Shown: piece by piece, positions 24,637 through 32,615 of the stretch | How positions within the stretch are numbered: the first letter of the stretch is position 1 | Layout: each line of letters starts with the position of its first letter | The notes under the pieces: model-generated | The model's input: the letters and a program-made list of their open reading frames with translations, nothing else | Database searches by the model: none | Told to the model about the DNA's origin: nothing | From: Candidatus Alkanophaga volatiphilum | GTDB lineage: Archaea; Halobacteriota; Syntropharchaeia; Alkanophagales; B39-G2 | Assembly: GCA_029259545.1 (NCBI GenBank) | Contig: JAPHEE010000010.1 | Location: 1 to 45,111 of the forward strand | DNA length: 45,111 nucleotides | Reading direction: 5' to 3' | Made by a program: the position numbers and the translations under genes

Positions 24637-25593
24637 TCAAAGCGGCTTGATGGCGTTCAGGGCGAAGACGCCGATGAGGGCGAGCGGTATGAGGATCATG
24701 CCCGTGAACGCATCCCTGCACACCCGCTCGAGCCCCTCCTCGGTCCGCCAGAGCCCCCTTCTGATGGAGACCAAGCTTCTCAGCGTGAAGTAGCCGGGGG
24801 CTGCGAGCACGACCAAGCTAAACGGGCGGACGCCCAGCGGCGGCAGGAGCAGGAACGACGCCCATGTGACCAAGGTAAGAGGCATGCAGGCTCTGATGAT
24901 CTTTTCCCTTCCGAGACGCACGGCTAAGGTTCTCCTGTTGATCAGACCGTCGAGGTGGACGTCCGGCAGCTCCCTCAGCAGCTTCAGCTTGAAAGCTTCT
25001 ATCATGAGCGGCAGGGCGACGAGCGTCGGCTTGAGGCTGACCTCGTGCGCCTGCAGGTAGTAGCCCGAGAACACCGTGAGCCAGCCGACGCCGCCCGCCA
25101 ACGCCACCTCCCCGAGCCCGTGGTACGAGAGTTTCGGACCTCGGGAGTAGGAGAACATCAGGAGCAAGCCGAACGCCCCGAGGACGAGCGTCAGCCGCCC
25201 CGTGCGGAGCCAGAATTGCAGTATTAAGCCCAGAGGGATGGAAAGAAGGGCGCAAAGGTATGCGCCGGCGGTCGCCCTTTCGACGGAAATCTTCCCCGAG
25301 ACGAGAGCGTCGAACCTGCCGCTCGCCGCCGTCGAGAAGAGGTCTGCGAGCCCGTGCCCTCGGCTTCTGAAGCTCACACCTCGCCGTCTGAGGTCAGAAT
25401 AAACGCTACAAGCGTTCAGCACGAAGCAAAAGGCGGTCATCAGGAAGAGAGCAGCTAAAGAGATTATAAGAGCTAGGACATCTATATGCTTTTCGGTCCA
25501 CGCTACGACCGCCCCGAGCAGGAACGGCACAAGCGTTGTTACGAACTTCGGCAATCCTGCGAGCTCCCACCAGCCCTTAAACTCCTGAAGCAT
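24637..25593 (-). CDS. UbiA-family prenyltransferase (MenA-like)
   Basis: A 318-residue protein with eight or nine membrane helices. The second Asp-rich region ELPDVHLDGLINRRTLAVRL is well preserved, and MFSYSRGPKLSYHGLGEVAL with GWLTVFSGYY matches MenA-like members that prenylate the menaquinone head group. The first Asp-rich motif is degenerate: NACSVYSDLRRRG instead of the usual NDxxDxxxD, with one Asp displaced, so activity or substrate may differ. ATG 25593 follows GAGAGGGT. It reads toward the prenyl synthase 70 nt downstream, a sensible donor-enzyme pairing. A quinone-making role would fit an Fqo-type complex. Other UbiA roles (e.g. DGGGP synthase, heme O) cannot be excluded. Confidence 0.75.
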   Translation of the reverse strand: MLQEFKGWWELAGLPKFVTTLVPFLLGAVVAWTEKHIDVLALIISLAALFLMTAFCFVLNACSVYSDLRRRGVSFRSRGHGLADLFSTAASGRFDALVSGKISVERATAGAYLCALLSIPLGLILQFWLRTGRLTLVLGAFGLLLMFSYSRGPKLSYHGLGEVALAGGVGWLTVFSGYYLQAHEVSLKPTLVALPLMIEAFKLKLLRELPDVHLDGLINRRTLAVRLGREKIIRACMPLTLVTWASFLLLPPLGVRPFSLVVLAAPGYFTLRSLVSIRRGLWRTEEGLERVCRDAFTGMILIPLALIGVFALNAIKPL

Positions 25594-25716
25594 ACCCTCT
25601 CATTAAACCATCCTACTCCATTACTTAAGCACACTTCATGCCAGAAAAAGTTGGAAACTAGGACGACACAGCAATATAAAGAGCGCCCCTAACAGAAATA
25701 GAGGGGGGGAGCTAAA

Positions 25717-26397
25717 CTGTCGCAGCCGAGTGTCATCGTGCTCTCGCTTGGTGGCGTCCTTTTTGAAGATGCCATAACTATAAAAGGCACGGCGGAAATC
25801 GTCAAAACCATGGCTGAGGACGTCACCAGAATTTACGTGGTCACGGGTGGTGGAGAACTTGCCCGGCGCCTCATAGAGACCGCTCGAAAACTTGGCGCCG
25901 ACGACGCTTACTGCGACCTTGTCGGCATTGCTGCCACGAGATTAAACGCCATGCTTCTAATAGCAGCACTCCGCTCGCTGCGCGCCGACGTGCGGCAAAC
26001 GCCGCCTCGTGATTACGAAGGGGCGCTCGCAGCACCAGAACGCATCGTCGTACTCGGCGGCGTCTCCCCCGGATATACGACCGACGCGGTCGCTGCCATC
26101 CTCGCAGAGCTTTCAGGCGCAAAGCTCCTCCTCTTCGCAACCTCGGTGGACGGTGTTTACGACGCAGATCCGAAAGTGTATCCGTCAGCAAGGAAGTTTG
26201 ACAGGCTAACCCCTGAGGAGCTCACCGAGATCGTCATGAAGACTCGACTGAAGGCCGGCTCCCACTCGGTCATCGACCCCGTAGCGGCTAAAATCATCGA
26301 AAGATGCAGAGTCAAGACTATCGTGATCGACGGCCGCCGCCCCGAAAACATACTTAATGCCGCTCGCGGCAAACATAACGGCACGGAGATAGGTTAA
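25717..26397 (+). CDS. pyrH: UMP kinase (archaeal PyrH)
   Basis: Amino-acid-kinase fold: VIVLSLGGVLF (phosphate loop), VVTGGGELARRLIETARKLG, LVGIAATRLNAMLLIAAL, VVLGGVSPGYTTDAVAAILA, LLFATSVDGVYDADPK. These are the archaeal UMP kinase landmarks. The enzyme makes UDP from UMP. The first conventional start is GTG 25738, but it would cut the first beta strand (VIVLSLGG) in half. The only upstream candidate before an in-frame TAG is CTG 25717, placed 6 nt after GAGGGGGGGAG, so a CTG start is probable. The usual GGS of the loop is GGV here. A TATA-like AATATAAAG lies at 25674-25682. Confidence 0.85.
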   Translation: MSQPSVIVLSLGGVLFEDAITIKGTAEIVKTMAEDVTRIYVVTGGGELARRLIETARKLGADDAYCDLVGIAATRLNAMLLIAALRSLRADVRQTPPRDYEGALAAPERIVVLGGVSPGYTTDAVAAILAELSGAKLLLFATSVDGVYDADPKVYPSARKFDRLTPEELTEIVMKTRLKAGSHSVIDPVAAKIIERCRVKTIVIDGRRPENILNAARGKHNGTEIG

Positions 26398-26840
26398 CCT
26401 GCAGCTCAGAACAAAAATATGTATGAAGCGAGGGTACGGTCAGCTACTCTGAAGACTGGAGCTTGCACCATCTCCGTCCCGAGCCGGCTCACGCCCGCAC
26501 CACCCCCAACCCTCGTCCTACTCGCATCGGACCCACGGAGTTGAGTTCACCGACGGGCGGCGGCTCATCGCACGGCGAGGACGGGCGAGCGGAGACGGTG
26601 CGCCGGCTGACACGCCAGTCCCTCAGGGATCTCCTCCGCCTCGCCTTTCACTAATATATCCCTCCCGCTTCACCAAGCCAATTCTCTCCCATCAGGGGCT
26701 TCCTTGGCGATATTTTGTGACTGAGAGCACAATACAGGCGACGACGCAGTTATAAACGTAAAGTTCATGCCGCTGCGGGTGCTGAGATGATGCTGGTCTC
26801 GAACTTATCTCGTCAACAGCGTGATCCTATGCTTAAATCA
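26398..26840. other. 443-nt gene-free stretch between convergent 3' ends, with hairpin-rich core
   Basis: No protein match was seen. The GC-rich core can fold: GGCGAGCGGAG (26584-26594) pairs with CTCCGCCTCGCC (26634-26645) with one bulge, enclosing smaller palindromes such as CCCTCAGGG. TATA-like GATATATTAG on the minus strand lies just outside it (about 26650-26659). Around 26690, on the minus strand, AAGCCCCTGATGGGAGAG and then AATTGGC weakly resemble the IS200/IS605 right-end relics found elsewhere in the window. A 22-codon frame at 26787-26855 (+) with a TATA 30 nt upstream is probably chance. It does not look like RNase P or SRP RNA. Confidence 0.35.
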
Positions 26841-27992
26841 CTATACTTGTTCTAATGCCTGTTTTAGGTCCTCAATGATGTCCTCGGCGTCCTCAAGCCC
26901 CACCGACAACCTTATCAGGCATTCAGTGATGCCAAAAGCCTCTTTGTTCGGAAAGCTGCGGTGTGTCATCGTGTACGGGTGCTCGATGAGTGTTTCCGTG
27001 GTTCCGAGACTCACCGCAAACTTGCAAATTCTCACTCCCTCAAGGATGCGGCGCGCCGCCTCCATGCCTCCCCCGATCTCAAAGGATAGCATGCCGCCGA
27101 AGCCATGCATCTGGCGTTTCGCAAGCTCGAACTGCGGGAAGCTTTCTAAGCCGGGGTAATAAACCCTTTTCACCCTCGGGTGCTCCTCAAGGAACCTTGC
27201 AACCGCCATCGCATTCTTTTCGTGCCGCTCCATTCTCACGGCGAGCGTCTTCAAACCTCTGATTATGAGCCACGCGTTAAACGGGCACATAACGCCGCCG
27301 AAGTCCTTAAGCACGTTCCTTCTCATCCCTGAAATCAACTCCGCACTCCCGACGACTATGCCGCCCATGGCGTCGCCGTGTCCACAAAGGTATTTCGTCG
27401 CGCTGTGTACGACGACATCAGCGCCAAGCTCCAAGGGTCGCTGGAAATATGGTGTCATGAACGTGTTATCCACCGCTATCAGTACGTTTTCGTTTTTATC
27501 CTTCACGACGTCCACTACTGCTTTGATGTCCGAAAGTTTCATTGTTGGGTTCGTTGGCGTCTCGAGAAACACAAGCTTCGTATTCGCACGCAACGCCGCC
27601 TCCACGCTCTCGGTGTCGGACGTGTCCACAAAGGAGACTTCGATTCCCAACCCTTGCAAGAACTCAAAGAGCTCGTGCGTGCTCCCATAAATTATATCCG
27701 TCGAGATTATGTGATCGCCACTTTTCACCACCGAGAGCGTAAGCGCCGAAATCGCTGCCATCCCACTGGCAAATGCAATGCCCGCCTCCCCACCCTCAAG
27801 CGCTGCGATCTTCTTCTCCAAAAGGCTCAACGTCGGGTTGCTGAATCGCGTGTAAACGTATTTCTCGCCACGAGCTACCAATTCCATGTCGGCGAGACGC
27901 TCGAACACGAAAACCGTACTCTGGTGCAGCGGTGGCGCTAGGTCCTCTCTACGTTCCTCACCCACGTGTATGGCTTTAGTAGAAAACCTCAT
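26841..27992 (-). CDS. PLP-dependent Cys/Met metabolism enzyme (cystathionine gamma-synthase/lyase or methionine gamma-lyase type)
   Basis: A 383-residue fold-type I enzyme with the PLP lysine K200 in VHSATKYLCGHGD, the substrate region YTRFSNPTLSLLEKKIA and ALEGGEAGIAFASGMAAI, and the C-terminal SLGTTETLIEHPYTMTH. Family members catalyse gamma-replacement or elimination on cystathionine, O-acyl-homoserine or methionine. The subtype is not safely separable by eye. It ends 13 nt short of a small overlapping frame of no note, and its ATG at 27992 is 28 nt from the stop of the upstream Zn-ribbon gene, so the three minus-strand genes (bpsA, unknown, this) may be one operon. Confidence 0.85.
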   Translation of the reverse strand: MRFSTKAIHVGEERREDLAPPLHQSTVFVFERLADMELVARGEKYVYTRFSNPTLSLLEKKIAALEGGEAGIAFASGMAAISALTLSVVKSGDHIISTDIIYGSTHELFEFLQGLGIEVSFVDTSDTESVEAALRANTKLVFLETPTNPTMKLSDIKAVVDVVKDKNENVLIAVDNTFMTPYFQRPLELGADVVVHSATKYLCGHGDAMGGIVVGSAELISGMRRNVLKDFGGVMCPFNAWLIIRGLKTLAVRMERHEKNAMAVARFLEEHPRVKRVYYPGLESFPQFELAKRQMHGFGGMLSFEIGGGMEAARRILEGVRICKFAVSLGTTETLIEHPYTMTHRSFPNKEAFGITECLIRLSVGLEDAEDIIEDLKQALEQV

Positions 27993-28019
27993 GGGTTACT
28001 TGTTCATCAGGCTTCTACT

Positions 28020-28853
28020 TCAGCCTTCCGAATTCTCTAGTGACGTTGCGAGTGCGGAAACCTTCTCGTAGAATATTGCGTAATGCTCAATAAATTCTTC
28101 AGCTTCCCGAAGTACAGCCTCAAGCCGCCACTTCGTGTCGACGTCCTCTTCGTACCTAATGGCGTCCTTCAAGTACGGAAACTTGGAACGCACGCATTCT
28201 GCAAAAAACGGGCAAAGCTTGCCGACACACTCGCCCGGCGGTTTCACTTTTGCATGCTCCTGACACACACCACAACTTTTGATGTGCTCTTCGAGAAACG
28301 GCACCGAAACGCTTTCGACGCTCTCATGCAACTCGTTGACGAGATTTGCGAGCCTGCTGAGCCGCCATGGCCTCTTTAAGAACCATGTTCGCCAGCTTGT
28401 GATGCCTTTGCCCACGTAGAACACGTTCTCAAACGCTTTGTCCACATGCAGCACTCGTTTCAGGTTGTGGACGGTGCTGCTTAAACCTAAAGCTAAAGTC
28501 GCTTCCCCCCAAAGCTCTTCTAAGGCCGGTGAGAAGAAGTGGCCGGCGATCTTTGAGTCCTCGGTCACGACCTCCGCACCACAGACGCAAAACCTCAAAA
28601 GGCGACGCCGTTCAGCCTCGTGCCCGCAGAATGGACAAACAACGACGTCCTTTTCTATCTCGTCTAATATTTCGTTGACGGCTTCCAAAATGTAACTCCC
28701 ACTGCCTTCGAGGATGGCTGTGCCGAAGCCTTCCATCCAGACCTCTACGATGTAATTGCTTTTGTCTACAGGGACAACCTCTATGACGCAACATTCCACA
28801 CCCCTGTCGACACATAACTCCCTTATCTCGCTGGATAGCTCCTCCTCACTCAT
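28020..28853 (-). CDS. Unrecognised Zn-ribbon/cysteine-rich protein coupled to bpsA
   Basis: I do not recognise this family. The product (about 277 residues) has a zinc-ribbon-like CPFCGHEAERRRLLRFCVCG, then a second cysteine group CGVCQEHAK, CVGKLCPFFAEC, seven cysteines in all, so two metal sites are likely. There are no membrane segments. ATG 28853 follows GGGGGGAGGG by 5 nt, a strong ribosome-binding site, and is preferred over a TTG at 28943 that overlaps the bpsA stop as TTGA and would add 30 residues. It lies directly downstream of bpsA and upstream of a PLP enzyme, suggesting a link with polyamine or sulfur amino acid metabolism, which is only inference. Confidence 0.6.
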   Translation of the reverse strand: MSEEELSSEIRELCVDRGVECCVIEVVPVDKSNYIVEVWMEGFGTAILEGSGSYILEAVNEILDEIEKDVVVCPFCGHEAERRRLLRFCVCGAEVVTEDSKIAGHFFSPALEELWGEATLALGLSSTVHNLKRVLHVDKAFENVFYVGKGITSWRTWFLKRPWRLSRLANLVNELHESVESVSVPFLEEHIKSCGVCQEHAKVKPPGECVGKLCPFFAECVRSKFPYLKDAIRYEEDVDTKWRLEAVLREAEEFIEHYAIFYEKVSALATSLENSEG

Positions 28854-28939
28854 CAATTCCCTCCCCCCGAAGGCATGGAAGGGTTGCGAGAACTTAAAGC
28901 TTTTGCCGTCGTAAGATTTAGTTGCGAACGTCATAAACG

Positions 28940-29977
28940 TCAAACTTCCACGTATATGTCGCCAGGAACCCGCCCTGTATGCTTGGGTCTCGCCTCTCCC
29001 ACAAGCTCTACTCTGAAGAAGCTCGACTTATACCACGGCTCTTTTGGCCCTACCTTTATTATCTGCTGCTCTATTCTCATTTTTTCAAAGAATTCAAGGT
29101 GCTTTCTGTCGTAAGTGCTCAATATATCTTTGATGCCCTCCAGCGGATTTTCGATGCCGTGCGCGTAACTGCTGAAATCTCTCAGGATATCTGTGATAAC
29201 AAAGTTCATGTCGAGCAGGAATTTTTCGAAAAGCTGCCACCTCGACAGCGGAAGCTCAACTCTCGTCAAGCCAAAGTAGCCGGCGCCGTTCGGCTTTAAC
29301 GCCTCAGCACACCGAGACAGGAAAAGCTCAAAGCCTACCACCGTTTCAATAGGATCGGTCACGAAAACGTCGAAGCCGCCACGCACGCCCTCAGGAATTT
29401 TCTCCCTGACGTCGTACTTTATTGCCTCTAACGGGAAACCCTCGGCGACAGCAACCTTGTTTATGAAATCGACAATCCTTTCATCTATCTCAAGCACTAA
29501 AATCCGCTTTGCAAGACCCGTGGCGGCAATAGCTATGCTTATCAGGTCGTCATCGCCCATGACTATTATTTCAGAACTGTTCAGGTCGCCACGGGCATGC
29601 ATGAACGCTACTCGTCTTATCACATCGTCCTCAAAAATTATGCCTTGATCGTATTCGTACTTGTAGCCGCTCCCGATCACGGGCAGGGGCCTCCCCTTGA
29701 CGAGCTCGCAATATTTCTTATAAACGTCTTCGAAGCCTTTTATCGAGGTGCCGGTGCCCTTACAGTACTTGCAGCGGACTTCCGCAAAAAAAACTCCTGG
29801 GCGAGCCAGCTCAAAGGTCCCATTTTTCAACTTCACAACGCCCGCTGAAAGCAGAGCATCTAAACACTTCACCAGCTCAAAGATGCTCGCATCCACCCCG
29901 TTTATCAACTCCCAGAACGACTTGCGTCCAGATGATAACGTCATCAACACCTGCTTCCTCACCCTGTCCATCTCCAT
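28940..29977 (-). CDS. bpsA: N4-bis(aminopropyl)spermidine synthase (BpsA/DUF43)
   Basis: The protein of about 345 residues has an N-terminal winged-helix-like part (about 1-65), CKYCKGTG, then a Rossmann aminopropyltransferase core with the family hallmark VMGDDDLISIA, the acidic strand VLEIDERIVDFI and VTDPIETV. GDDDL plus DPxET marks the branched-chain polyamine synthases known from hyperthermophilic archaea, which use decarboxylated SAM. Here the second motif is DPIET instead of DPPET. Starts are ambiguous (TTG 29983, ATG 29977, ATG 29971). ATG 29977 is a compromise. It shares a divergent promoter region with the methylthiotransferase gene. Confidence 0.85.
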   Translation of the reverse strand: MEMDRVRKQVLMTLSSGRKSFWELINGVDASIFELVKCLDALLSAGVVKLKNGTFELARPGVFFAEVRCKYCKGTGTSIKGFEDVYKKYCELVKGRPLPVIGSGYKYEYDQGIIFEDDVIRRVAFMHARGDLNSSEIIVMGDDDLISIAIAATGLAKRILVLEIDERIVDFINKVAVAEGFPLEAIKYDVREKIPEGVRGGFDVFVTDPIETVVGFELFLSRCAEALKPNGAGYFGLTRVELPLSRWQLFEKFLLDMNFVITDILRDFSSYAHGIENPLEGIKDILSTYDRKHLEFFEKMRIEQQIIKVGPKEPWYKSSFFRVELVGEARPKHTGRVPGDIYVEV

Positions 29978-30023
29978 CCCCAAGCTTGAATTGTTCTCCT
30001 CATAGACATAAAATTAGGAGAGG

Positions 30024-31277
30024 ATGTTCGGCGGTACTGACAAGGGCACGAAGGTATACATAGAAACGTTCGGCTGCACGGCGAACCTCGGTGATGAGCG
30101 TAGGCTACGGGTGATGCTGCGCCGCAGCGGCTACGAGCTTGTGAGCGATGAGACGCAGGCGGATATAGTCATCGTGAACACCTGCACCGTCGTGCAAAGG
30201 ACAGAACTTAACGTCCTCCGCAGGATCGAGGAGCTGCGGGAGCGCGGCAAGGAGGTGGTCGTTGCCGGCTGCATGGCGGCGGCGCAGCCCGAACTCCTGA
30301 GGGCGAAATTCGGCGACGTGAAGCTCATCACGCCTGCAGAAGTTCAGCGTCTGCCCCTCGACTTCGAACTCGACGGCGTCATCGGCATCGTGAACATCGC
30401 CAACGGCTGCGTCGGCAATTGCACTTACTGTATCGTGAAGCGCGCCCGCGGCAAGCTTAGAAGTTACGAGACGCATGAAATCGTGCGAGCAGTTGAGAAT
30501 TTGGTGCATCGTGGCGCAAAGGAGATCAGGCTCACTGCTCAAGACTGCAGCGCATACGGACTTGATCGTGGCGGCTGCAGCGGCAGTAGCAGCCGTGATA
30601 GGAGTAGATTGCCATCGCTGCTTTCAGAGGTCACGGCAGTCCCTGGCGATTTTAAGATGCGGGTTGGCATGATGAACCCTTTCACGCTACTCGACATCCT
30701 CGACGAGACGCTCGACGCCTTCGAGCACGAGAAAGTTTTTAAGTTCTTCCACGTACCCGTGCAGTCGGGCTCCGACTCCGTGCTCAGGGACATGAAGCGT
30801 CCTTACTCCGTCGAAGATTTTAAGGAGATCGCGAGAAGCATACGTCGGAAGTTTAAGGACTGCGTGCTCTGCACCGACTTCATCATAGGATTCCCGACGG
30901 AGACCGAGGAGGATTTCCAGCAGTCCTTAGAACTTCTCAAGGAGTTAAAGCCCGAAAAGGTGAACATCACGAGGTTCTCGCCACGCCCCGGCACGGAGGC
31001 GGCGAAGCTTAAAGATTTGCTTGAGCGAGAGAAGAAGCGACGTTCGAGGATATTTGCAGAAACTTATCATAAAATAGCCTTGGAGAAGAATCAGGAGCTT
31101 GTGGGTGCGGTCAAGGAGGTTCTGGTGACCGAGGAGGGCGTGAAGGGCGGGGTGATCGCAAGGGACGCCGCATACCGCACCATAGTCTTGAAGGAGCGGC
31201 TGCCGCTCGGCATGAAATTGACTGTGAAGATCGTGGGGGCGAAAAGCACTTACCTCGTCGCAACACCCGCCGCCTAG
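30024..31277 (+). CDS. tRNA t6A37 methylthiotransferase (archaeal MtaB/CDKAL1 type)
   Basis: The 417-residue protein has an N-terminal UPF0004 domain with three cysteines (FGCTANLGD, NTCTVVQRTE, AGCMAAAQPE) for the auxiliary [4Fe-4S] cluster. The radical-SAM core CVGNCTYCIVKRARGKLRSY follows, then FKFFHVPVQSGSDSVLRDMK and VNITRFSPRPGTEAAK, and a C-terminal TRAM-like part for RNA binding. NxGDE rather than NxxDS after the first Cys favours the archaeal/eukaryotic e-MtaB branch, which converts t6A to ms2t6A at position 37. A Gly/Ser/Arg-rich insert GCSGSSSRDRSRL at about 185-197 is unusual. AGGAGAGG abuts the ATG. Confidence 0.9.
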   Translation: MFGGTDKGTKVYIETFGCTANLGDERRLRVMLRRSGYELVSDETQADIVIVNTCTVVQRTELNVLRRIEELRERGKEVVVAGCMAAAQPELLRAKFGDVKLITPAEVQRLPLDFELDGVIGIVNIANGCVGNCTYCIVKRARGKLRSYETHEIVRAVENLVHRGAKEIRLTAQDCSAYGLDRGGCSGSSSRDRSRLPSLLSEVTAVPGDFKMRVGMMNPFTLLDILDETLDAFEHEKVFKFFHVPVQSGSDSVLRDMKRPYSVEDFKEIARSIRRKFKDCVLCTDFIIGFPTETEEDFQQSLELLKELKPEKVNITRFSPRPGTEAAKLKDLLEREKKRRSRIFAETYHKIALEKNQELVGAVKEVLVTEEGVKGGVIARDAAYRTIVLKERLPLGMKLTVKIVGAKSTYLVATPAA

Positions 31278-31666
31278 CCGCGTTCACGAAGCCTCGTCAA
31301 TAGCCTTCCCGCAGTGAGGACAAATCACATGTTTCTTCCTTCTCTTCCGAAGCTCCTCAGCGAAGCCGGAGGCAAGTATCCCCGCAGGCAGTGCTCCTAG
31401 GCTACTGCCGCCCCTAGCAGCTTCTCCCCGGCGTGACGGGATAAATATCGCCGTAACCGACGGTCGGCAGAGTGACCACGCCCCACCATATGGCATCAAA
31501 AGCGTTCGAGAAAGCTTGGGCTGTTTCATAAATAGTAAATAGTAAATCGGCGTCTTTTGTTTTTCGTAATTTTCATAATAGTTGGCATAGTTCTTAGAGC
31601 AGTGTAGCAGTCCTCGGTATGTGGGGTCCCCCGAAAGCCCCACGATGAAGACGGGAGTGGGGAAGC

Positions 31667-31715
31667 CTACCCGCTACGATATTAACACTCTACACGCTCT
31701 TAACGGGTAGGCAGA
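31667..31715. repeat. Perfect 9-bp inverted repeat in inserted sequence
   Basis: GCCTACCCG at the left and CGGGTAGGC at the right enclose about 31 nt. A second hairpin, GTGGGG/CCCCAC (31621-31643), lies beside it. Both fall in the extra sequence that interrupts the K+ channel relic and may be subterminal hairpins of a mobile element. Confidence 0.5.
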
Positions 31716-31749
31716 CGGTTGAGCCTCATGTTCCGCGAAAAACATTAGG

Positions 31750-31880
31750 GTTGATGTCAGCTTCTCCCGTCTGAAGAGGGAGCTTGCCTCGCAAGGGTGC
31801 CGACCCGCCTCATCGGGCGATCAGGACGGCTGCCGCACCCCTCCGGGCTGGAACACTGGCAAGCCGCTCCAGCCCACGAG
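31750..31880 (-). mobile_element. IS200/IS605-like right-end relic (tnpB tail/omegaRNA-like), copy A
   Basis: On the minus strand AAGCTCCCTCTTCAGACGGG followed by AGAAGCTGAC forms the AGCTCCC-TTCAG-GGGAG-AGCT hairpin typical of right ends of IS1341-type (tnpB-only) elements. Upstream of it are two more stems, GGGCTGGA/TCCAGCCC (31845-31852/31868-31875) and GGGTGC/GCACCC (31795-31800/31835-31840), as in the RNA scaffold of TnpB guides. A TATA-like TTTATATG (31897-31907 region) lies about 25 nt upstream, so a short RNA could be made. No tnpB frame remains. It sits in the interrupted K+ channel gene. Confidence 0.55.
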
Positions 31881-31910
31881 AACAAATACGCAAAACACAT
31901 ATAAACTTCC

Positions 31911-31944
31911 GCCAATTCCTCCCCGCACTGAAGTGCGGCTTGGC
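31911..31944 (-). mobile_element. Second IS200/IS605-like right-end hairpin, copy B
   Basis: CCGCACT-GA-AGTGCGG (31923-31938) inside an outer GCCAA/TTGGC stem. On the minus strand it reads AAGCCGCACTTCAGTGCGGG and then GAGGA, the usual right-end form, and one frame gives AKPHFSAG, like the last residues of many TnpB proteins. It lies just upstream of copy A in the same orientation, suggesting two successive insertions or one nested in another. Confidence 0.5.
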
Positions 31945-32615
31945 GGTGGGTGTGTGATCACGAATACGGTGGTGAGCAGTTCCTGGTCGCCCACATCTCA
32001 CACAACTTAAATCAGGCTCATCCCAGGCGGACGCTCAAGCGCTCCTTTCAGCCCTCATAGCTCACCTTCGCACCGGCACATCGTTGCTATGAGAGCCTTG
32101 GGGAACACTTGAGGAGCTCGGCGTGCATCCACCTCACTCTGTCCATCGCCTTCATCGCACAGCTTCATCACTGTTATGTGTTAGAGTGTGAGAGGTTAAA
32201 ACTTATCGGTTACTGTTGCGTGCCTCCTTCGTCTCCCTGAGCACGTCCCCTATTAGCTTCAGCGCCTCTGAGTACCTGCCCATCTTCAGCGTGCGGAACA
32301 CTCGGAAGAGCCGCAGCGCGCTCTGATAAACCTCAAGTCGAATGAGAAGAACATTAGCAGATAAAAGGGCAGGGTTGCCACCAGATCTACTACGCCAGAG
32401 GAGTTAAAGCAAATCTAAGCCTCCCCATGACGGGATGACCAAACTTCTCTGTTGACTTTCTACCGTCTCTAACATAACTGTAACCGTCATAATAAAACAG
32501 TCGAAGACCCTGCTTGGCAGGTCGTCAGGCACAGCCACCTCTAAAATCTCAAATACTCGCCTCCTAACCTGCATGTGGTACACTGTCATCGCCGTCGATA
32601 TTTAAGCAGCGTGCT

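Larger units (their letters stand above)
31284..32574 (-). pseudogene. Voltage-gated K+ channel, decayed and interrupted by inserted sequence
   Basis: Reading the minus strand from ATG 32574: MQVRRRVFEILEVAVPDDLP and SRVFDCFIMTVTVMLETVES match the N-terminus and S1. A gap follows. Then DLVATLPFYLLMFFSFDLRF (S3) in one frame and LRLFRVFRTLKMGRYSEALK (S4 with spaced Arg/Lys) in the next frame, stopping at 32203. About 640 nt of unrelated sequence replaces S5. The pore resumes near 31560 with [20 protein letters not shown] (selectivity filter TVGYGD), then shifts frame near 31430 into LGALPAGILASGFAEELRKR and ends with ICPHCGKAIDEAS. At least three frame breaks and loss of S2 and S5 make it non-functional. 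A TATA-like CTTAAATAT lies at 32607-32615. Confidence 0.85.

Noticed and set aside
26398-26840. RNase P RNA or SRP 7S RNA in the GC-rich gap
   Set aside because: The conserved GAGGAAAGTC of RNase P and the GGAAGGGAGCA-type loop of SRP are absent on both strands.
26787-26855. 22-codon frame with a TATA box upstream
   Set aside because: Too short, and it overlaps the 3' end of the opposite-strand PLP enzyme gene. Could be chance.
31810-32001. 63-codon frame on the minus strand as an independent gene
   Set aside because: It covers the two right-end hairpins, and its sequence is explained as TnpB-tail relic.
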